A DNA stretch of 64,000 nt from Chryseobacterium sp. ON_d1. Lineage in GTDB: Bacteria > Bacteroidota > Bacteroidia > Flavobacteriales > Weeksellaceae. Numbering within the stretch: position 1 is the first letter of the stretch; each line of letters opens with the position of its first letter. Below the pieces are notes generated by a model that saw nothing but the letters and a program-made list of their open reading frames with translations, was not told where the DNA came from and made no database searches. The DNA lies in assembly GCF_006829085.1 (NCBI RefSeq), contig NZ_BJTC01000003.1:248001-312000 (forward strand), in the 5' to 3' direction. Below, piece by piece: positions 8,396-15,825 of this stretch. The position numbers were made by a program, and so were the translations under genes.

Positions 8396-9262
8396 TTATT
8401 GGTGTTGATTCCGGAACTCTGAAGGTGACTGGTTTTCCAATTTGGAAAATAAGCGGCTGAAGTAGGTGTGGTCACTGTATCCCAGCTCATAAGCCACTTC
8501 TTTTACACTCAGATTGGTAAAAACCAGTAATCTTTTGGCTTCAATTAAAATCTCCTGATGGATCCAGTGCTGTGCAGGCTTTCCTGTTACTTCACGAACA
8601 GTCTCTGTTAAATATCCTCTTGTAATATTTAAAAGTTCCGCATACTCAGATGGACTTTTCAAGGTTTTGAATTGCTGTCGAATCAGAATTCGGAATGCTC
8701 GTGACAGCTGTAAAGCACGGCTTTCGTTAGAACCATGAGAAATATTATTTTGAGAATAGAGCATGGTAAACATTCCCAGAAAAGCATTAAGTAAAGACTG
8801 TGCAACCAGAAAACCTTCTTTAGAGGAAAGTATTTCGTGAGTATATGAAGAATGAAGAATATCTGCTGTTGTGCTGATTCTTTCGATAAGGTTTTTATCA
8901 ATGAAAAGAGGCTGTATTTCAACCAGGGATTCATCAAAAAAAGAACGGACGGTATCAGGAACAAGTTCAGCTTTAACAGCAACAAACCATCCGGAAATAT
9001 TATTCATTAAAAGTCCCTGATGTACCTGGCCGGGCAGTACACAGAAAAGAACGGAACCTTTTGCTTCAACTGTTTTAAAGTCTACCATCATTTTTACATG
9101 TCCGCTTTCCATACAGGTAAAAATATAATGGCTGTCCCGATGTATTCCTTTATCCATAAGAATATTATCCTCTGGTATCTGGGTATTCTGATCCATTCTT
9201 TTGACGTGGAATTGGTGATGGGAAATCCCATTTAAATCATAGGTGGGAATTGTCTGTTTCAT
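8396..9262 (-). CDS. AraC/RhaS-type transcriptional regulator
   Basis: 288 residues with an N-terminal cupin-like sensing domain (H-R-D-S-H-Y and P-G-Q-V-H-Q segments) and a C-terminal AraC HTH pair. The second helix region reads S-V-K-E-V-A-Y-E-L-G-Y followed by Y-F-S-R-L-F, as expected. The start is placed at the ATG at 9262 rather than 9301, because the paralogue at 32135-32983 begins with the same M-K-Q-x-I-P and because a -7-like promoter box sits at 9299-9306. It probably regulates the SIP-type flavoprotein gene downstream. The effector is unknown. Confidence 0.85.
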   Translation of the reverse strand: MKQTIPTYDLNGISHHQFHVKRMDQNTQIPEDNILMDKGIHRDSHYIFTCMESGHVKMMVDFKTVEAKGSVLFCVLPGQVHQGLLMNNISGWFVAVKAELVPDTVRSFFDESLVEIQPLFIDKNLIERISTTADILHSSYTHEILSSKEGFLVAQSLLNAFLGMFTMLYSQNNISHGSNESRALQLSRAFRILIRQQFKTLKSPSEYAELLNITRGYLTETVREVTGKPAQHWIHQEILIEAKRLLVFTNLSVKEVAYELGYSDHTYFSRLFSKLENQSPSEFRNQHQ

Positions 9263-9298
9263 TACCGGAGCTGTTGTGATAAGGATAATACGCAACCA

Positions 9299-9306
9299 CA
9301 AAATTA
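9299..9306 (-). promoter_or_regulatory. Flavobacterial -7 promoter box for the AraC gene
   Basis: The minus strand reads TAATTTTG, an exact match to the TAnnTTTG consensus, 37 bp upstream of the ATG at 9262. No TTG -33 element is seen at the usual distance, so support is partial. Confidence 0.4.
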
Positions 9307-9436
9307 CGTATTTTCACGGTTTCATATCCCGGATATTAATCTCAAATTCGCAGTGCATCATGATGATGCTGTCTTCAAGTCAGATTTTATATGATATACA
9401 CAGGAATTCGGGACAGAAAGAAAGCTGTTCCGGATT

Positions 9437-10072
9437 TTATCTGGCCTTTGAAAATGCCATTTTTACAGCCAAAAAAGTCAATACACTGGCCATAAACCAT
9501 TTCTGAACTTTAATCCATACCGGATTATGAGAGAAAAACAAGGCAACTCTTGCAGCGGTTAATACAATGATAAAGTTGACGCTGAAGCTGATGAGAACCT
9601 GAATTACCCCAAGTTCAAGACTCTGGGTGAATACAGAACCATAGGCAGGCTTGATGAACTGAGGGAAGAATGACAGGTAAAAGACAGCAACTTTTGGATT
9701 CAATACATTCGTTAGAAAACCAATGGTAAATAACTTTTTAGGACTGTCATGTACTCCGTTTTTATCAACCTCAAAAATATTCCTGCTCTTGGGTTTTACA
9801 GCCTGATAAGCCAGGTATAAAAGATATACAGTTCCCAGTGTTTTAAGAACGGTATAAGCCAATGGGACGGCAAGTAAAACAGCAGTAAGACCAAAAGAAA
9901 CCATAATAATATGGAATAAAAAACCACACACGACTCCGCCCAATGAGATAAATCCGGACTTTTTCCCCTGCGTTATGGATTTTGAGATCAGATAAATCAT
10001 ATTAGGACCGGGACTGATGACTAAAATGAGTGCCGCCAGAATGAAAAATATAAGTTCGTGAAGTGGAATCAT
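9437..10072 (-). CDS. LysE/RhtB family amino-acid exporter
   Basis: A 211-residue inner-membrane protein with about six hydrophobic segments. The family signature S-P-G-P-N-M is at residues 20-25, followed by a G-K-K-S-G-F turn, and the pattern of long helices in the second half matches LysE/RhtB. Members export amino acids or derivatives (Lys, Arg, homoserine, Thr, Leu) by proton antiport. The substrate cannot be read from sequence. It is a single gene with its own promoter-like box at 10108-10115, and it is divergent from the regulatory operon that starts at 10278. Confidence 0.88.
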   Translation of the reverse strand: MIPLHELIFFILAALILVISPGPNMIYLISKSITQGKKSGFISLGGVVCGFLFHIIMVSFGLTAVLLAVPLAYTVLKTLGTVYLLYLAYQAVKPKSRNIFEVDKNGVHDSPKKLFTIGFLTNVLNPKVAVFYLSFFPQFIKPAYGSVFTQSLELGVIQVLISFSVNFIIVLTAARVALFFSHNPVWIKVQKWFMASVLTFLAVKMAFSKAR

Positions 10073-10107
10073 AAAGAGTATTTATTTAATTAAAGTTGTT
10101 CCCGGCG

Positions 10108-10115
10108 CAAAGATA
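10108..10115 (-). promoter_or_regulatory. Flavobacterial -7 promoter box for the LysE-type exporter
   Basis: The minus strand reads TATCTTTG, an exact TAnnTTTG match, giving a leader of roughly 30 nt to the ATG at 10072. No clear -33 element was found. Confidence 0.45.
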
Positions 10116-10277
10116 CAAGGTGTTTGTGATTTAATTTTATGAAAACTGACGAAACATTGATTTTTATTCAATTGTATTTTATTTTCCACTTCGATGTGAT
10201 TTAAAAATGAATATCAGTCTGTTTTTTTTGTAAATTTCAACACATAAAATAATTATCATTCACAAATATATATTATC

Positions 10278-10985
10278 ATGACTACTGAAAACATCTTTGC
10301 AGCCATCAGGAAATGGAAAAATCTTATTGATTCTTACCAAAATGGAATTGATGCGAATGGGGCAGAAATTTTGAATTATTTGAATCAGGGAACTCACTTC
10401 AGCGTTTCAGGTGAAGAAATTGAGCAATGGAAAATAAATCTTGCATCAGAAGAGCTGAAAACGATTCATGCCTACGTAGGTATTCATGAAAACCGGCTGA
10501 AATTTTTTCTGATTGATTCCAGGAGTGATAAAGATGCCAATTTCAATACCATTCTTACCAAGGAATTTTCCCGTGAGTTTACAGAAGAAAAGATGGAAAG
10601 TAATGATCTTGAGGTAACACCTCCCCCCATTACCGCAGAATCAGCCATTAACCGCAGCTTCAGGTGGAATATGTTTGGGACTGCATGGATGCAGGCCCAG
10701 AAAACCGCAGATCTTTTTCAGCTGATTTCCATTCCGTTTTCAGATTATGCAAAAATGGGTATTGAAGGAGGACAGACCTGCACCAGTTTCTTTGGACTTA
10801 CTGATGATCTGGTAAAAAAAGGGTCAGATTTTTCTTATCATATTGAGATTATCACGGTGAAAAGCTTGGCAGTCAATCATATGAGTGAGACCGCAGAAAA
10901 TTATTCTACTCCGAGACCTCCTTTTACCATTGATACTCTTAATGATTATCAACTTTTGAAGCAAAGCAACAGTGTTTTCGTATAA
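10278..10985 (+). CDS. Protein of unknown function, first gene of the R-body-adjacent regulatory operon
   Basis: 235 residues, soluble, with no signal peptide or membrane segment and no motif I recognise. Visible features are a helical N-terminus (A-I-R-K-W-K-N-L-I-D), a P-P-P-I-T stretch near residue 115, W-M-Q-A-Q-K-T-A-D-L-F near 138-148, and a G-G-Q-T-C-T-S-F-F-G-L segment near 164-174. It is followed with a 14-bp overlap by a membrane protein gene, then a histidine kinase and a response regulator, so it probably belongs to the same signalling unit. The operon faces the reb genes. A link to R-body control is inference from position only. Confidence 0.65.
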   Translation: MTTENIFAAIRKWKNLIDSYQNGIDANGAEILNYLNQGTHFSVSGEEIEQWKINLASEELKTIHAYVGIHENRLKFFLIDSRSDKDANFNTILTKEFSREFTEEKMESNDLEVTPPPITAESAINRSFRWNMFGTAWMQAQKTADLFQLISIPFSDYAKMGIEGGQTCTSFFGLTDDLVKKGSDFSYHIEIITVKSLAVNHMSETAENYSTPRPPFTIDTLNDYQLLKQSNSVFV

Positions 10986-11616
10986 CAGTTTATCCCTGTA
11001 TCTGCAAATTGTTATTAATCTTGTCCTGTTTTCAGGGCTGATTGTTCTGGTGAAAGAAGGAGTAAAAACAAAACTTTCTTTAGTGGTGCTTCTTTCAGGA
11101 GAACTGATGCTGGAGCTGACGGATCTAACGGACCGGCTGATGAAATTAAATACGCTTAATACCTGCAATTATGCATTGAGTCAATTTTTTGGGTTGATTG
11201 TTCTTACCGTGATTTACAGCCGTTATTATATCCGGATTTCCCGTGGGGTACAATGGATGATCTATTGTTATGCAGTATTGACCTTGTTTACGAATATATT
11301 TTCAGCACAAAATGAAGGACTGGTTACTTTTTACTCCAATATTATCACAAGTATTATTATTTGCAGCTATGCAGCGTCTTATTTTTTGAAGATCATCAGG
11401 GAAGGCAGAGCAGAAAAGAATATGTTCATTGTGAACATCATTGTTTTTCTCTTTTTTTCTGTTGAATGCCTGATTTCTACTGCATTTAATTTTCTAATCA
11501 GCAACCATTTGAACTGGGTCGCCCCTATCTGGCTTTTCAGGGGTTTTTTACTGTTGTTTTTATATCTTGCTTTTATTAATCTGGGATGTGGCGTTGGGAA
11601 GATCAGGACCAGATAG
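10972..11616 (+). CDS. Multi-pass membrane protein, putative sensor partner of the histidine kinase
   Basis: 214 residues with about six or seven hydrophobic segments spread over nearly the whole length, short polar loops and a basic C-terminus (G-K-I-R-T-R). It starts with GTG at 10972 inside the end of the preceding gene (14-bp overlap) and itself overlaps the histidine kinase start by 31 bp, so translation is probably coupled. The kinase has only one membrane helix and no extracellular sensor domain, so this protein could supply the sensing part. No family is recognised; some resemblance to 7TM-type sensor modules is only by topology. Confidence 0.65.
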   Translation: MFSYNSLSLYLQIVINLVLFSGLIVLVKEGVKTKLSLVVLLSGELMLELTDLTDRLMKLNTLNTCNYALSQFFGLIVLTVIYSRYYIRISRGVQWMIYCYAVLTLFTNIFSAQNEGLVTFYSNIITSIIICSYAASYFLKIIREGRAEKNMFIVNIIVFLFFSVECLISTAFNFLISNHLNWVAPIWLFRGFLLLFLYLAFINLGCGVGKIRTR

Positions 11617-12335
11617 TTGTTTGGATATGGATTGGTATAGGGCTGTTTCTCTTAACAACAGTATTAATTACAGCATTGGTGATTAATTATTTAAAAAGTA
11701 TAAAAAAGAATAAACAGAAAGTCTCTCAGCTGATCCGGAATACCCAAAAAGAATATCGGGAGAACATAATGCATTTACAGGACCGGGACAGGGAACGTCT
11801 GGCAGAAGAACTTCATGATAATATTATCTCGCAGCTGAATCTCATTCGTTTGAATCTTCATGATAAAAATACTGAACAGCTTAACTGGGATTTAAAAAGA
11901 TCTATGCAGCTGATACGGGAATTTTCCCACAATCTTACCCCACCTGATCTTGATGAGATTGAACTTGAAGATCTGATTGCAGATTATTTGGATCAGATCA
12001 GCAAAAATATAGAGGTTATTTTCCGGCATATCACCATAAAAATACCAATCAGCAATCCTGTAAAACTGAATCTTTTCAGAATTGTTCAGGAACTGATCAC
12101 CAATATATTAAAACATGCTTCGGCGACCAGGGTTGATGTATATCTTAGAATATCAGTTTGTTATATGGTTCTGATCATAGAAGATAACGGGTGCGGATTT
12201 ATTATAGAATCTCAATCGGGAGGTATCGGACTGAGAAATATCCAGTCCAGGGCACAGAAAATTAAAGCCATTTATAAAATTAAAACACAGCCTGAAAAAG
12301 GAACAAAATTTATAGCCTGTATGGCAATACAATAA
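11586..12335 (+). CDS. Sensor histidine kinase, NarX/DesK-like (HisKA_3)
   Basis: 249 residues. One transmembrane helix (about 12-34) and a short coiled linker precede the HisKA_3 dimerisation helix R-E-R-L-A-E-E-L-H77-D-N, with His77 as phospho-acceptor. The HATPase_c domain has its N-box near Q-E-L-I-T-N-I-L-K-H, a D-N-G-C-G-F G1 box and a G-G-I-G-L-R-N G2 box. It is short for a sensor kinase and lacks any periplasmic or PAS domain, which suggests that input comes from a partner such as the preceding membrane protein. The gene ends 7 bp before the response regulator start, making a cognate pair. Confidence 0.9.
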   Translation: MWRWEDQDQIVVWIWIGIGLFLLTTVLITALVINYLKSIKKNKQKVSQLIRNTQKEYRENIMHLQDRDRERLAEELHDNIISQLNLIRLNLHDKNTEQLNWDLKRSMQLIREFSHNLTPPDLDEIELEDLIADYLDQISKNIEVIFRHITIKIPISNPVKLNLFRIVQELITNILKHASATRVDVYLRISVCYMVLIIEDNGCGFIIESQSGGIGLRNIQSRAQKIKAIYKIKTQPEKGTKFIACMAIQ

Positions 12336-12342
12336 TATAAAC

Positions 12343-13023
12343 ATGGAATATTCAACAATTAAAATCGGCATTGTAGATGATGACCTGCTGTTTGTGCAGC
12401 TTTTGAAAAACTATATTGAAAATAATGGCAGTTATCAGGTGGTTCTGACCTCAACGGGAGGCCATCAGTTTCTTAAAGAACGGGGCTCTGTTTCTTTAGA
12501 TATCCTGATTCTTGATCTGAGGATGGCCAACGGAGATGGCCTTGAGGTTCTGGGTGAATTGGTCCAAAGCGAAACTGAAACAAAAATTATCGTTCTTTCA
12601 AGCTTTTATCGGCGTTCGTTTATGGGGCAGATGCTGAAAATGGGAGCTCACGCTTTCTTACCCAAAGAAATTGAACTTGAGGAATTGTTGGCTGTCATGA
12701 ACACGGTATATCAAACAGGTCATTATTTTTCCAATGATCAGATCAATGTGATGAGAACCCAGCTTTCGAATAAGCTGCCGGAGTTTCATGCCTTCTCAAA
12801 AAATGAACTGACAGACAGAGAAATAGAGGTATTACGGTTGGTTTGCCAGCAGTTCAATACTAAAGAAATTGCAGATTCGCTGTTTATTTCTCCCAAAACG
12901 GTAGAAACACATAAGACCAATCTGATGATCAAAACCGGAGTGAAAAATATGGCGGGGCTTGTTATCTATGCAGTACAGAATAAAGTGATAGATGCTGATG
13001 AAATTGTATTGTTTGATAAATAA
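12343..13023 (+). CDS. NarL/LuxR-family response regulator
   Basis: 226 residues. The receiver domain (about 5-125) carries the acidic pocket V-D-D-D at 11-14, phospho-acceptor D58 in L-I-L-D-L-R, the switch Ser in V-L-S-S and Lys in L-P-K-E. The C-terminal LuxR HTH begins L-T-D-R-E-I-E-V-L-R-L and contains K-E-I-A-D-S-L-F-I-S-P-K-T-V-E-T-H. This is the output of the adjacent kinase and should bind DNA. The gene converges tail to tail with the reb array, with only a terminator hairpin between. The reb genes are the obvious candidate regulon by position; this is not shown by the sequence. Confidence 0.93.
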   Translation: MEYSTIKIGIVDDDLLFVQLLKNYIENNGSYQVVLTSTGGHQFLKERGSVSLDILILDLRMANGDGLEVLGELVQSETETKIIVLSSFYRRSFMGQMLKMGAHAFLPKEIELEELLAVMNTVYQTGHYFSNDQINVMRTQLSNKLPEFHAFSKNELTDREIEVLRLVCQQFNTKEIADSLFISPKTVETHKTNLMIKTGVKNMAGLVIYAVQNKVIDADEIVLFDK

Positions 13024-13040
13024 CTGTATCACCAAAAAAA

Positions 13041-13072
13041 TATCCGGAAGCTCATACATGGGCTTCCGGATA
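13041..13072 (-). terminator. Terminator of the reb operon
   Basis: An 11-bp perfect inverted repeat (13041-13051 with 13062-13072, GC-rich core CCGGAAGC) is followed on the minus strand by seven Ts. The U-tract lies on the reb side, so it terminates the leftward reb transcript best. It may also slow the convergent regulator transcript. Confidence 0.75.
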
Positions 13073-13089
13073 GGAAATCTAAAAAAACA

Positions 13090-13353
13090 CTATAATTTAG
13101 GATGTAATATTTTAGCAATAGAAACTGCATCTGCAACAGTATCCATGCTGTAGATCTGGATCACACCTTGCGTAGTGGCTGCCTGGCCTAAAATGTTCTG
13201 CTGATTTTGTGCATTCACTGCATTTTCAAACATAATTCCTGTAGAATGGGCAGCGGATTGGTAGACATTAGCTAAGGCCATTGCGGGAGATTCTCCCACT
13301 ACTTTTACATTCGATTGCGTTACCGCGTCTGTGATTTGTTCGTTGACTGGCAT
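13090..13353 (-). CDS. rebB: RebB-like R-body protein, tandem copy 5 (last)
   Basis: 87 residues, matching the killing-trait/RebB family that builds R-bodies, the coiled protein ribbons of Caedibacter and many free-living bacteria. Family features are T-D-A-V-T-Q-S-N-V near residues 8-16, E-S-P-A-M-A-L near 22-28, and the conserved Y-Q-S-A-A-H-S-T-G-I-M-F-x-N-A block at 33-47 followed by Q-N-Q-Q-N. It is one of five almost identical genes in a row. It differs from the others in a slightly longer C-terminus (H-P-K-L) and a G-E-S instead of A-E-S. It is a cytoplasmic structural subunit expected to polymerise, and its stop lies just before the operon terminator. Confidence 0.88.
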   Translation of the reverse strand: MPVNEQITDAVTQSNVKVVGESPAMALANVYQSAAHSTGIMFENAVNAQNQQNILGQAATTQGVIQIYSMDTVADAVSIAKILHPKL

Positions 13354-13381
13354 AATGATTATTGTTTATTGGGGTTAGAAA

Positions 13382-13402
13382 ACAACCGGAATTTCCGGTT
13401 GT
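13382..13402 (-). repeat. Intergenic hairpin between reb copies 4 and 5
   Basis: 8-bp arms ACAACCGG/CCGGTTGT with a 5-nt loop. The same CAACCGG/CCGGTTG hairpin recurs between other reb copies. Candidate for mRNA processing or stability control. Confidence 0.6.
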
Positions 13403-13437
13403 CGGATAATGGAATTTAAATGATTCGTAAAAATGAA

Positions 13438-13695
13438 TTATGGATTAAGGATTTTAGCAATTGAAACTGCATCGGCTACAGTGTCAAGGCTATAGATTTG
13501 TGCAATTCCCTGCGTAGTTGCAGCCTGGGTTACAATATTTTGCTGATTCTGTGTATTCACTGCATTTTCAAACAGGATTCCTGTAGAATGGGCAGCTGAC
13601 TGATACACGTTGCTTAAAGCCATTGCAGGAGATTCTGCTACTACTTTTACATTCGATTGCGTTACTGCGTCTGTGATTTGTTCGTTGACTGGCAT
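13438..13695 (-). CDS. rebB: RebB-like R-body protein, tandem copy 4
   Basis: 85 residues with the RebB block H-S-T-G-I-L-F-E-N-A-V-N. Here the otherwise invariant Met of the G-I-M-F motif is Leu. The rest matches copies 2 and 3 almost residue for residue, including T-D-A-V-T-Q-S-N and the C-terminal D-A-V-S-I-A-K-I-L-N-P. The identical start M-P-V-N-E-Q-I-T and the same upstream bases in each copy support the chosen ATG. It is a structural subunit of the R-body ribbon. Confidence 0.87.
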   Translation of the reverse strand: MPVNEQITDAVTQSNVKVVAESPAMALSNVYQSAAHSTGILFENAVNTQNQQNIVTQAATTQGIAQIYSLDTVADAVSIAKILNP

Positions 13696-13722
13696 AATGA
13701 TTATTGTTTATTTTGATTTAGA

Positions 13723-13747
13723 GAACAACCGGAGTTTCCGGTTGTTC
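13723..13747 (-). repeat. Intergenic hairpin between reb copies 3 and 4
   Basis: A perfect 10-bp stem (13723-13732 with 13738-13747, GAACAACCGG/CCGGTTGTTC) with a 5-nt loop. It is the strongest member of the recurring set. Confidence 0.65.
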
Positions 13748-13779
13748 GGATAATAGGATGTAAGCTGTTCGTAAAGGGT

Positions 13780-14037
13780 TTACGGATTAAGGATCTTAGC
13801 AATAGATACGGCATCGGCTATTGTATCCAGACTGTAGATTTGAGTTACTCCTTGCGTTGTGGCAGCCTGAGTAACAATGTTTTGCTGATTTTGAGTGTTG
13901 ATAGCATTTTCAAACATAATTCCTGTAGAATGTGCTGCTGATTGATATACATTGCTTAAAGCCATTGCAGGAGATTCTGCCACTACTTTTACGTTGGATT
14001 GTGTTACTGCGTCTGTGATTTTTTCGTTTACTGGCAT
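13780..14037 (-). CDS. rebB: RebB-like R-body protein, tandem copy 3
   Basis: 85 residues with all RebB features: T-D-A-V-T-Q-S-N, E-S-P-A-M-A-L-S, H-S-T-G-I-M-F-E-N-A-I-N and Q-N-Q-Q-N-I-V. It carries K instead of Q in the M-P-V-N-E-K start region. The unit length from its start to the next copy's start is 340 bp, close to the 342 bp of its neighbours, so the gene and spacer duplicated together. R-bodies need several Reb types in defined proportion; multiplied copies could raise the dose of the main subunit. Confidence 0.87.
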   Translation of the reverse strand: MPVNEKITDAVTQSNVKVVAESPAMALSNVYQSAAHSTGIMFENAINTQNQQNIVTQAATTQGVTQIYSLDTIADAVSIAKILNP

Positions 14038-14119
14038 AATGATTATTGTTTATTTTGGTTAAAAGCACCGGGTTTTCCGGCTCTATAAAATGGTTTTATT
14101 CTGCGGACTGCAAAATCAA

Positions 14120-14377
14120 TTAAGGTTTAAGGGTTTTAGCAATTGAGATAGCATCGGCGATGGTATCTTTGCTGTAAATTTGAGTAACCCCCTGTGTCGT
14201 AGCTGCCTGGGTCACAATATTATGTTGGTTTTGCGCGTTTATTGCATTTTCAAACATAATTCCTGTAGAATGGGCAGCAGATTGATACACATTACTTAAC
14301 GCCATTGCAGGAGATTCTGCTACTACTTTTACATTAGACTGCGTTACCGCGTCTGTGATTTGTTCATTAACTGGCAT
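14120..14377 (-). CDS. rebB: RebB-like R-body protein, tandem copy 2
   Basis: 85 residues. It is RebB-like with the same N-terminal half as the other copies, but diverged in the second half (Q-N-Q-H-N, Y-S-K-D-T-I-A-D-A-I, K-T-L-K-P). Divergence concentrated in the C-terminal half also holds for the other copies, which suggests that the N-terminal half and the H-S-T-G-I-M-F block form the packing surface. The spacer to copy 3 holds only a degenerate CCGG/CCGG hairpin (around 14068-14080). Confidence 0.87.
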   Translation of the reverse strand: MPVNEQITDAVTQSNVKVVAESPAMALSNVYQSAAHSTGIMFENAINAQNQHNIVTQAATTQGVTQIYSKDTIADAISIAKTLKP

Positions 14378-14404
14378 AATGATTATGGTTTATTGGGTTA
14401 AAAA

Positions 14405-14423
14405 CAACCGGACTTTCCGGTTG
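14405..14423 (-). repeat. Intergenic hairpin between reb copies 1 and 2
   Basis: 7-bp arms CAACCGG/CCGGTTG (14405-14411 with 14417-14423) with a 5-nt loop. Same design as at 13382 and 13723. Confidence 0.6.
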
Positions 14424-14454
14424 AGGTATTTACTTTTATCAAAAAGTTTAAAAA

Positions 14455-14712
14455 TTAAGGCTTAAGAATCTTCGCAATAGAAACCGCATCTGATACGGTG
14501 TCCAGGCTATAGATCTGCAGGATTCCCTGAGTGGTGGCTGCCTGACCTAAAATGTTCTGTTGATTTTGCGTATTTACCGCATTTTCAAACATGATTCCTG
14601 TTGAGTGTGCTGCAGATTGGTACACATTGGCCAGGGCCATTGCAGGAGATTCTGCGACTACTTTTACGTTGGATTGTGTTACTGCGTCTGTGATTTGTTC
14701 GTTGACTGGCAT
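14455..14712 (-). CDS. rebB: RebB-like R-body protein, tandem copy 1
   Basis: 85 residues. It is the first transcribed of the five tandem copies. It shares N-I-L-G-Q-A-A-T-T-Q-G with copy 5, while copies 2-4 have N-I-V-T-Q-A-A, so the outer two copies resemble each other most in that segment. The RebB block Y-Q-S-A-A-H-S-T-G-I-M-F-E-N-A-V is intact. Upstream lies a 460-bp gap that may hold a separate promoter for the array, although no clean TAnnTTTG box was found there. Confidence 0.87.
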   Translation of the reverse strand: MPVNEQITDAVTQSNVKVVAESPAMALANVYQSAAHSTGIMFENAVNTQNQQNILGQAATTQGILQIYSLDTVSDAVSIAKILKP

Positions 14713-15173
14713 AATTGTAATTTTTTTTTTTGAGATCTGATCTCGGTTAATAATTATTGAGGTAAACTAGTTTGATATTTGGATTTTAAACTCACCACAG
14801 ATCCTTCAGATAAAAAGATTTCAAAGTATTGGTATATACAGATTGGTGGATGATGATTGGATCTGAAAGGCGGCTCTGAATACAATCGTTGAAACTGTCT
14901 GTAAAATCTGTGCGAGTTTAAGCTTGTTTTTTATAAAAGGATGCGGTTTTTATTTTTACGATCTGTCTTAAAAATAAATTTCTGCTGCAGGTATACTGTC
15001 AATGGCGGATTCCTTTGGGCTAAAAATGGATTCTGAATAATTGCTTTTGTACATTGGCAGTATCTGAAACACGGTGCGAAATAAATGTTGACCTGATTGT
15101 ATATATGCTGAGGGCACCGGATTTCATCTTTGCAGAGAATGTATACCGCATCCGTAGTTTTTAGAGAGTTCGA
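14713..15173. other. Gene-free spacer inside the R-body locus
   Basis: No open frame with coding character and no Reb-like motif (no H-S-T-G or A-V-T-Q) was found in any frame. A run of eleven Ts sits at the left edge next to the first tandem copy (plus strand, 14721-14731). The region probably carries the promoter or leader of the five-gene array. No exact flavobacterial promoter box was seen. Confidence 0.4.
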
Positions 15174-15401
15174 TTAAAAACGGTCTTTTTTTAATGTCCC
15201 TAATTCCTTGATTTTTATATTTTTGGGACTCATTTTTTTTAAGCTCATGACATAGTTGCTGATGCCGGTCATGGCATTTCGCTGTTGGTTCAATGCTGAA
15301 TTGATCTGCATAGATCCTGTAGAATGTGCACTTACCTGGGTTGAAATTGCCTGAGGTACAGCGGTAGACATTCCCATGATGATGGTGTCAATTTCGTTCA
15401 T
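15174..15401 (-). CDS. RebB-like small R-body protein, divergent paralogue
   Basis: 75 residues. It keeps the family core V-S-A-H-S-T-G-S-M-Q-I-N-S-A-L-N-Q-Q (about 23-40), aligning with the H-S-T-G-I-M-F-E-N-A block of the tandem copies, but lacks their N-terminal T-D-A-V-T-Q-S and has a Lys-rich C-terminal tail. In known R-body systems several Reb paralogues of different size act together, so this may be a minor or assembly subunit. It lies 19 bp downstream of the 125-residue coiled-coil gene in the same direction. Confidence 0.75.
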   Translation of the reverse strand: MNEIDTIIMGMSTAVPQAISTQVSAHSTGSMQINSALNQQRNAMTGISNYVMSLKKMSPKNIKIKELGTLKKDRF

Positions 15402-15420
15402 AATATTTTATTTATTGTTT

Positions 15421-15798
15421 TTAAGGACGGATATTGTTCAGTCTGGTATTCAGCTTATTCATCCGCTCCATAATTTTAAGTTCTTTCTCCTTTACCTTGG
15501 CCCTGGAGGCTTCCTGAAGTTTTTTCAGCTGCTCTTCATAATCCATTACAGGGGTATCAGGTGGTGGGGGTTCAGGGACTGGAGGAACCTGCTGTTGTTT
15601 GACGGCTTCTTCCAGTTTTTCCAGCAGCGGAGCCAGTGACTTCATGGTCTCTTTGACCGCTTTATCCTTGATATAAGCAATGATTTCATCTTCATGTCTC
15701 AGAACAAAAGGCATGATTTCATTTTCGATGACTTCAGGCTCTGCTACAGGCACCGGAGGTTTTGTAGCAGGAGCTTTTTTTCGGATTCTTCTGCGCAT
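15421..15798 (-). CDS. Proline-rich, coiled-coil accessory protein of the R-body locus
   Basis: 125 residues with no recognised family. A basic N-terminus (M-R-R-R-I-R-K-K) is followed by a Pro/Val-rich stretch, an acidic helix (E-V-I-E-N-E-I-M-P-F), a helix ending near L-E-E-A-V-K-Q-Q-Q, a second Pro-rich linker (P-P-V-P-E-P-P-P-P-D-T-P), and a highly charged C-terminal helix with heptad-like spacing (about 88-120). This alternation of linkers and helices fits a scaffolding or length-control role, but that is a guess. The 27-bp spacing to the upstream gene supports co-transcription. Confidence 0.65.
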   Translation of the reverse strand: MRRRIRKKAPATKPPVPVAEPEVIENEIMPFVLRHEDEIIAYIKDKAVKETMKSLAPLLEKLEEAVKQQQVPPVPEPPPPDTPVMDYEEQLKKLQEASRAKVKEKELKIMERMNKLNTRLNNIRP

Positions 15799-15825
15799 AA
15801 AGATTCTGATTAAAGATTAAAGATA

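Larger units (their letters stand above)
13090..14712 (-). repeat. Five-copy tandem gene array (about 340-bp units)
   Basis: Gene starts lie at 14712, 14377, 14037, 13695 and 13353, giving periods of 335, 340, 342 and 342 bp. Each unit is a rebB-like gene plus a spacer of about 80 bp with an identical leader close to the ATG and, in most cases, a CAACCGG hairpin. This is direct tandem duplication of a gene, not a CRISPR or satellite. Confidence 0.9.

Noticed and set aside
9263..9301. Longer N-terminus for the first AraC regulator
   Set aside because: A -7-like promoter box covers the upstream start codon; the paralogue supports the shorter form.
13090..14712. Regular ~340-bp repeats as a CRISPR array or satellite
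   Set aside because: Each unit encodes an intact RebB-like gene and spacer; unit length and coding content do not fit CRISPR or non-coding satellite DNA.
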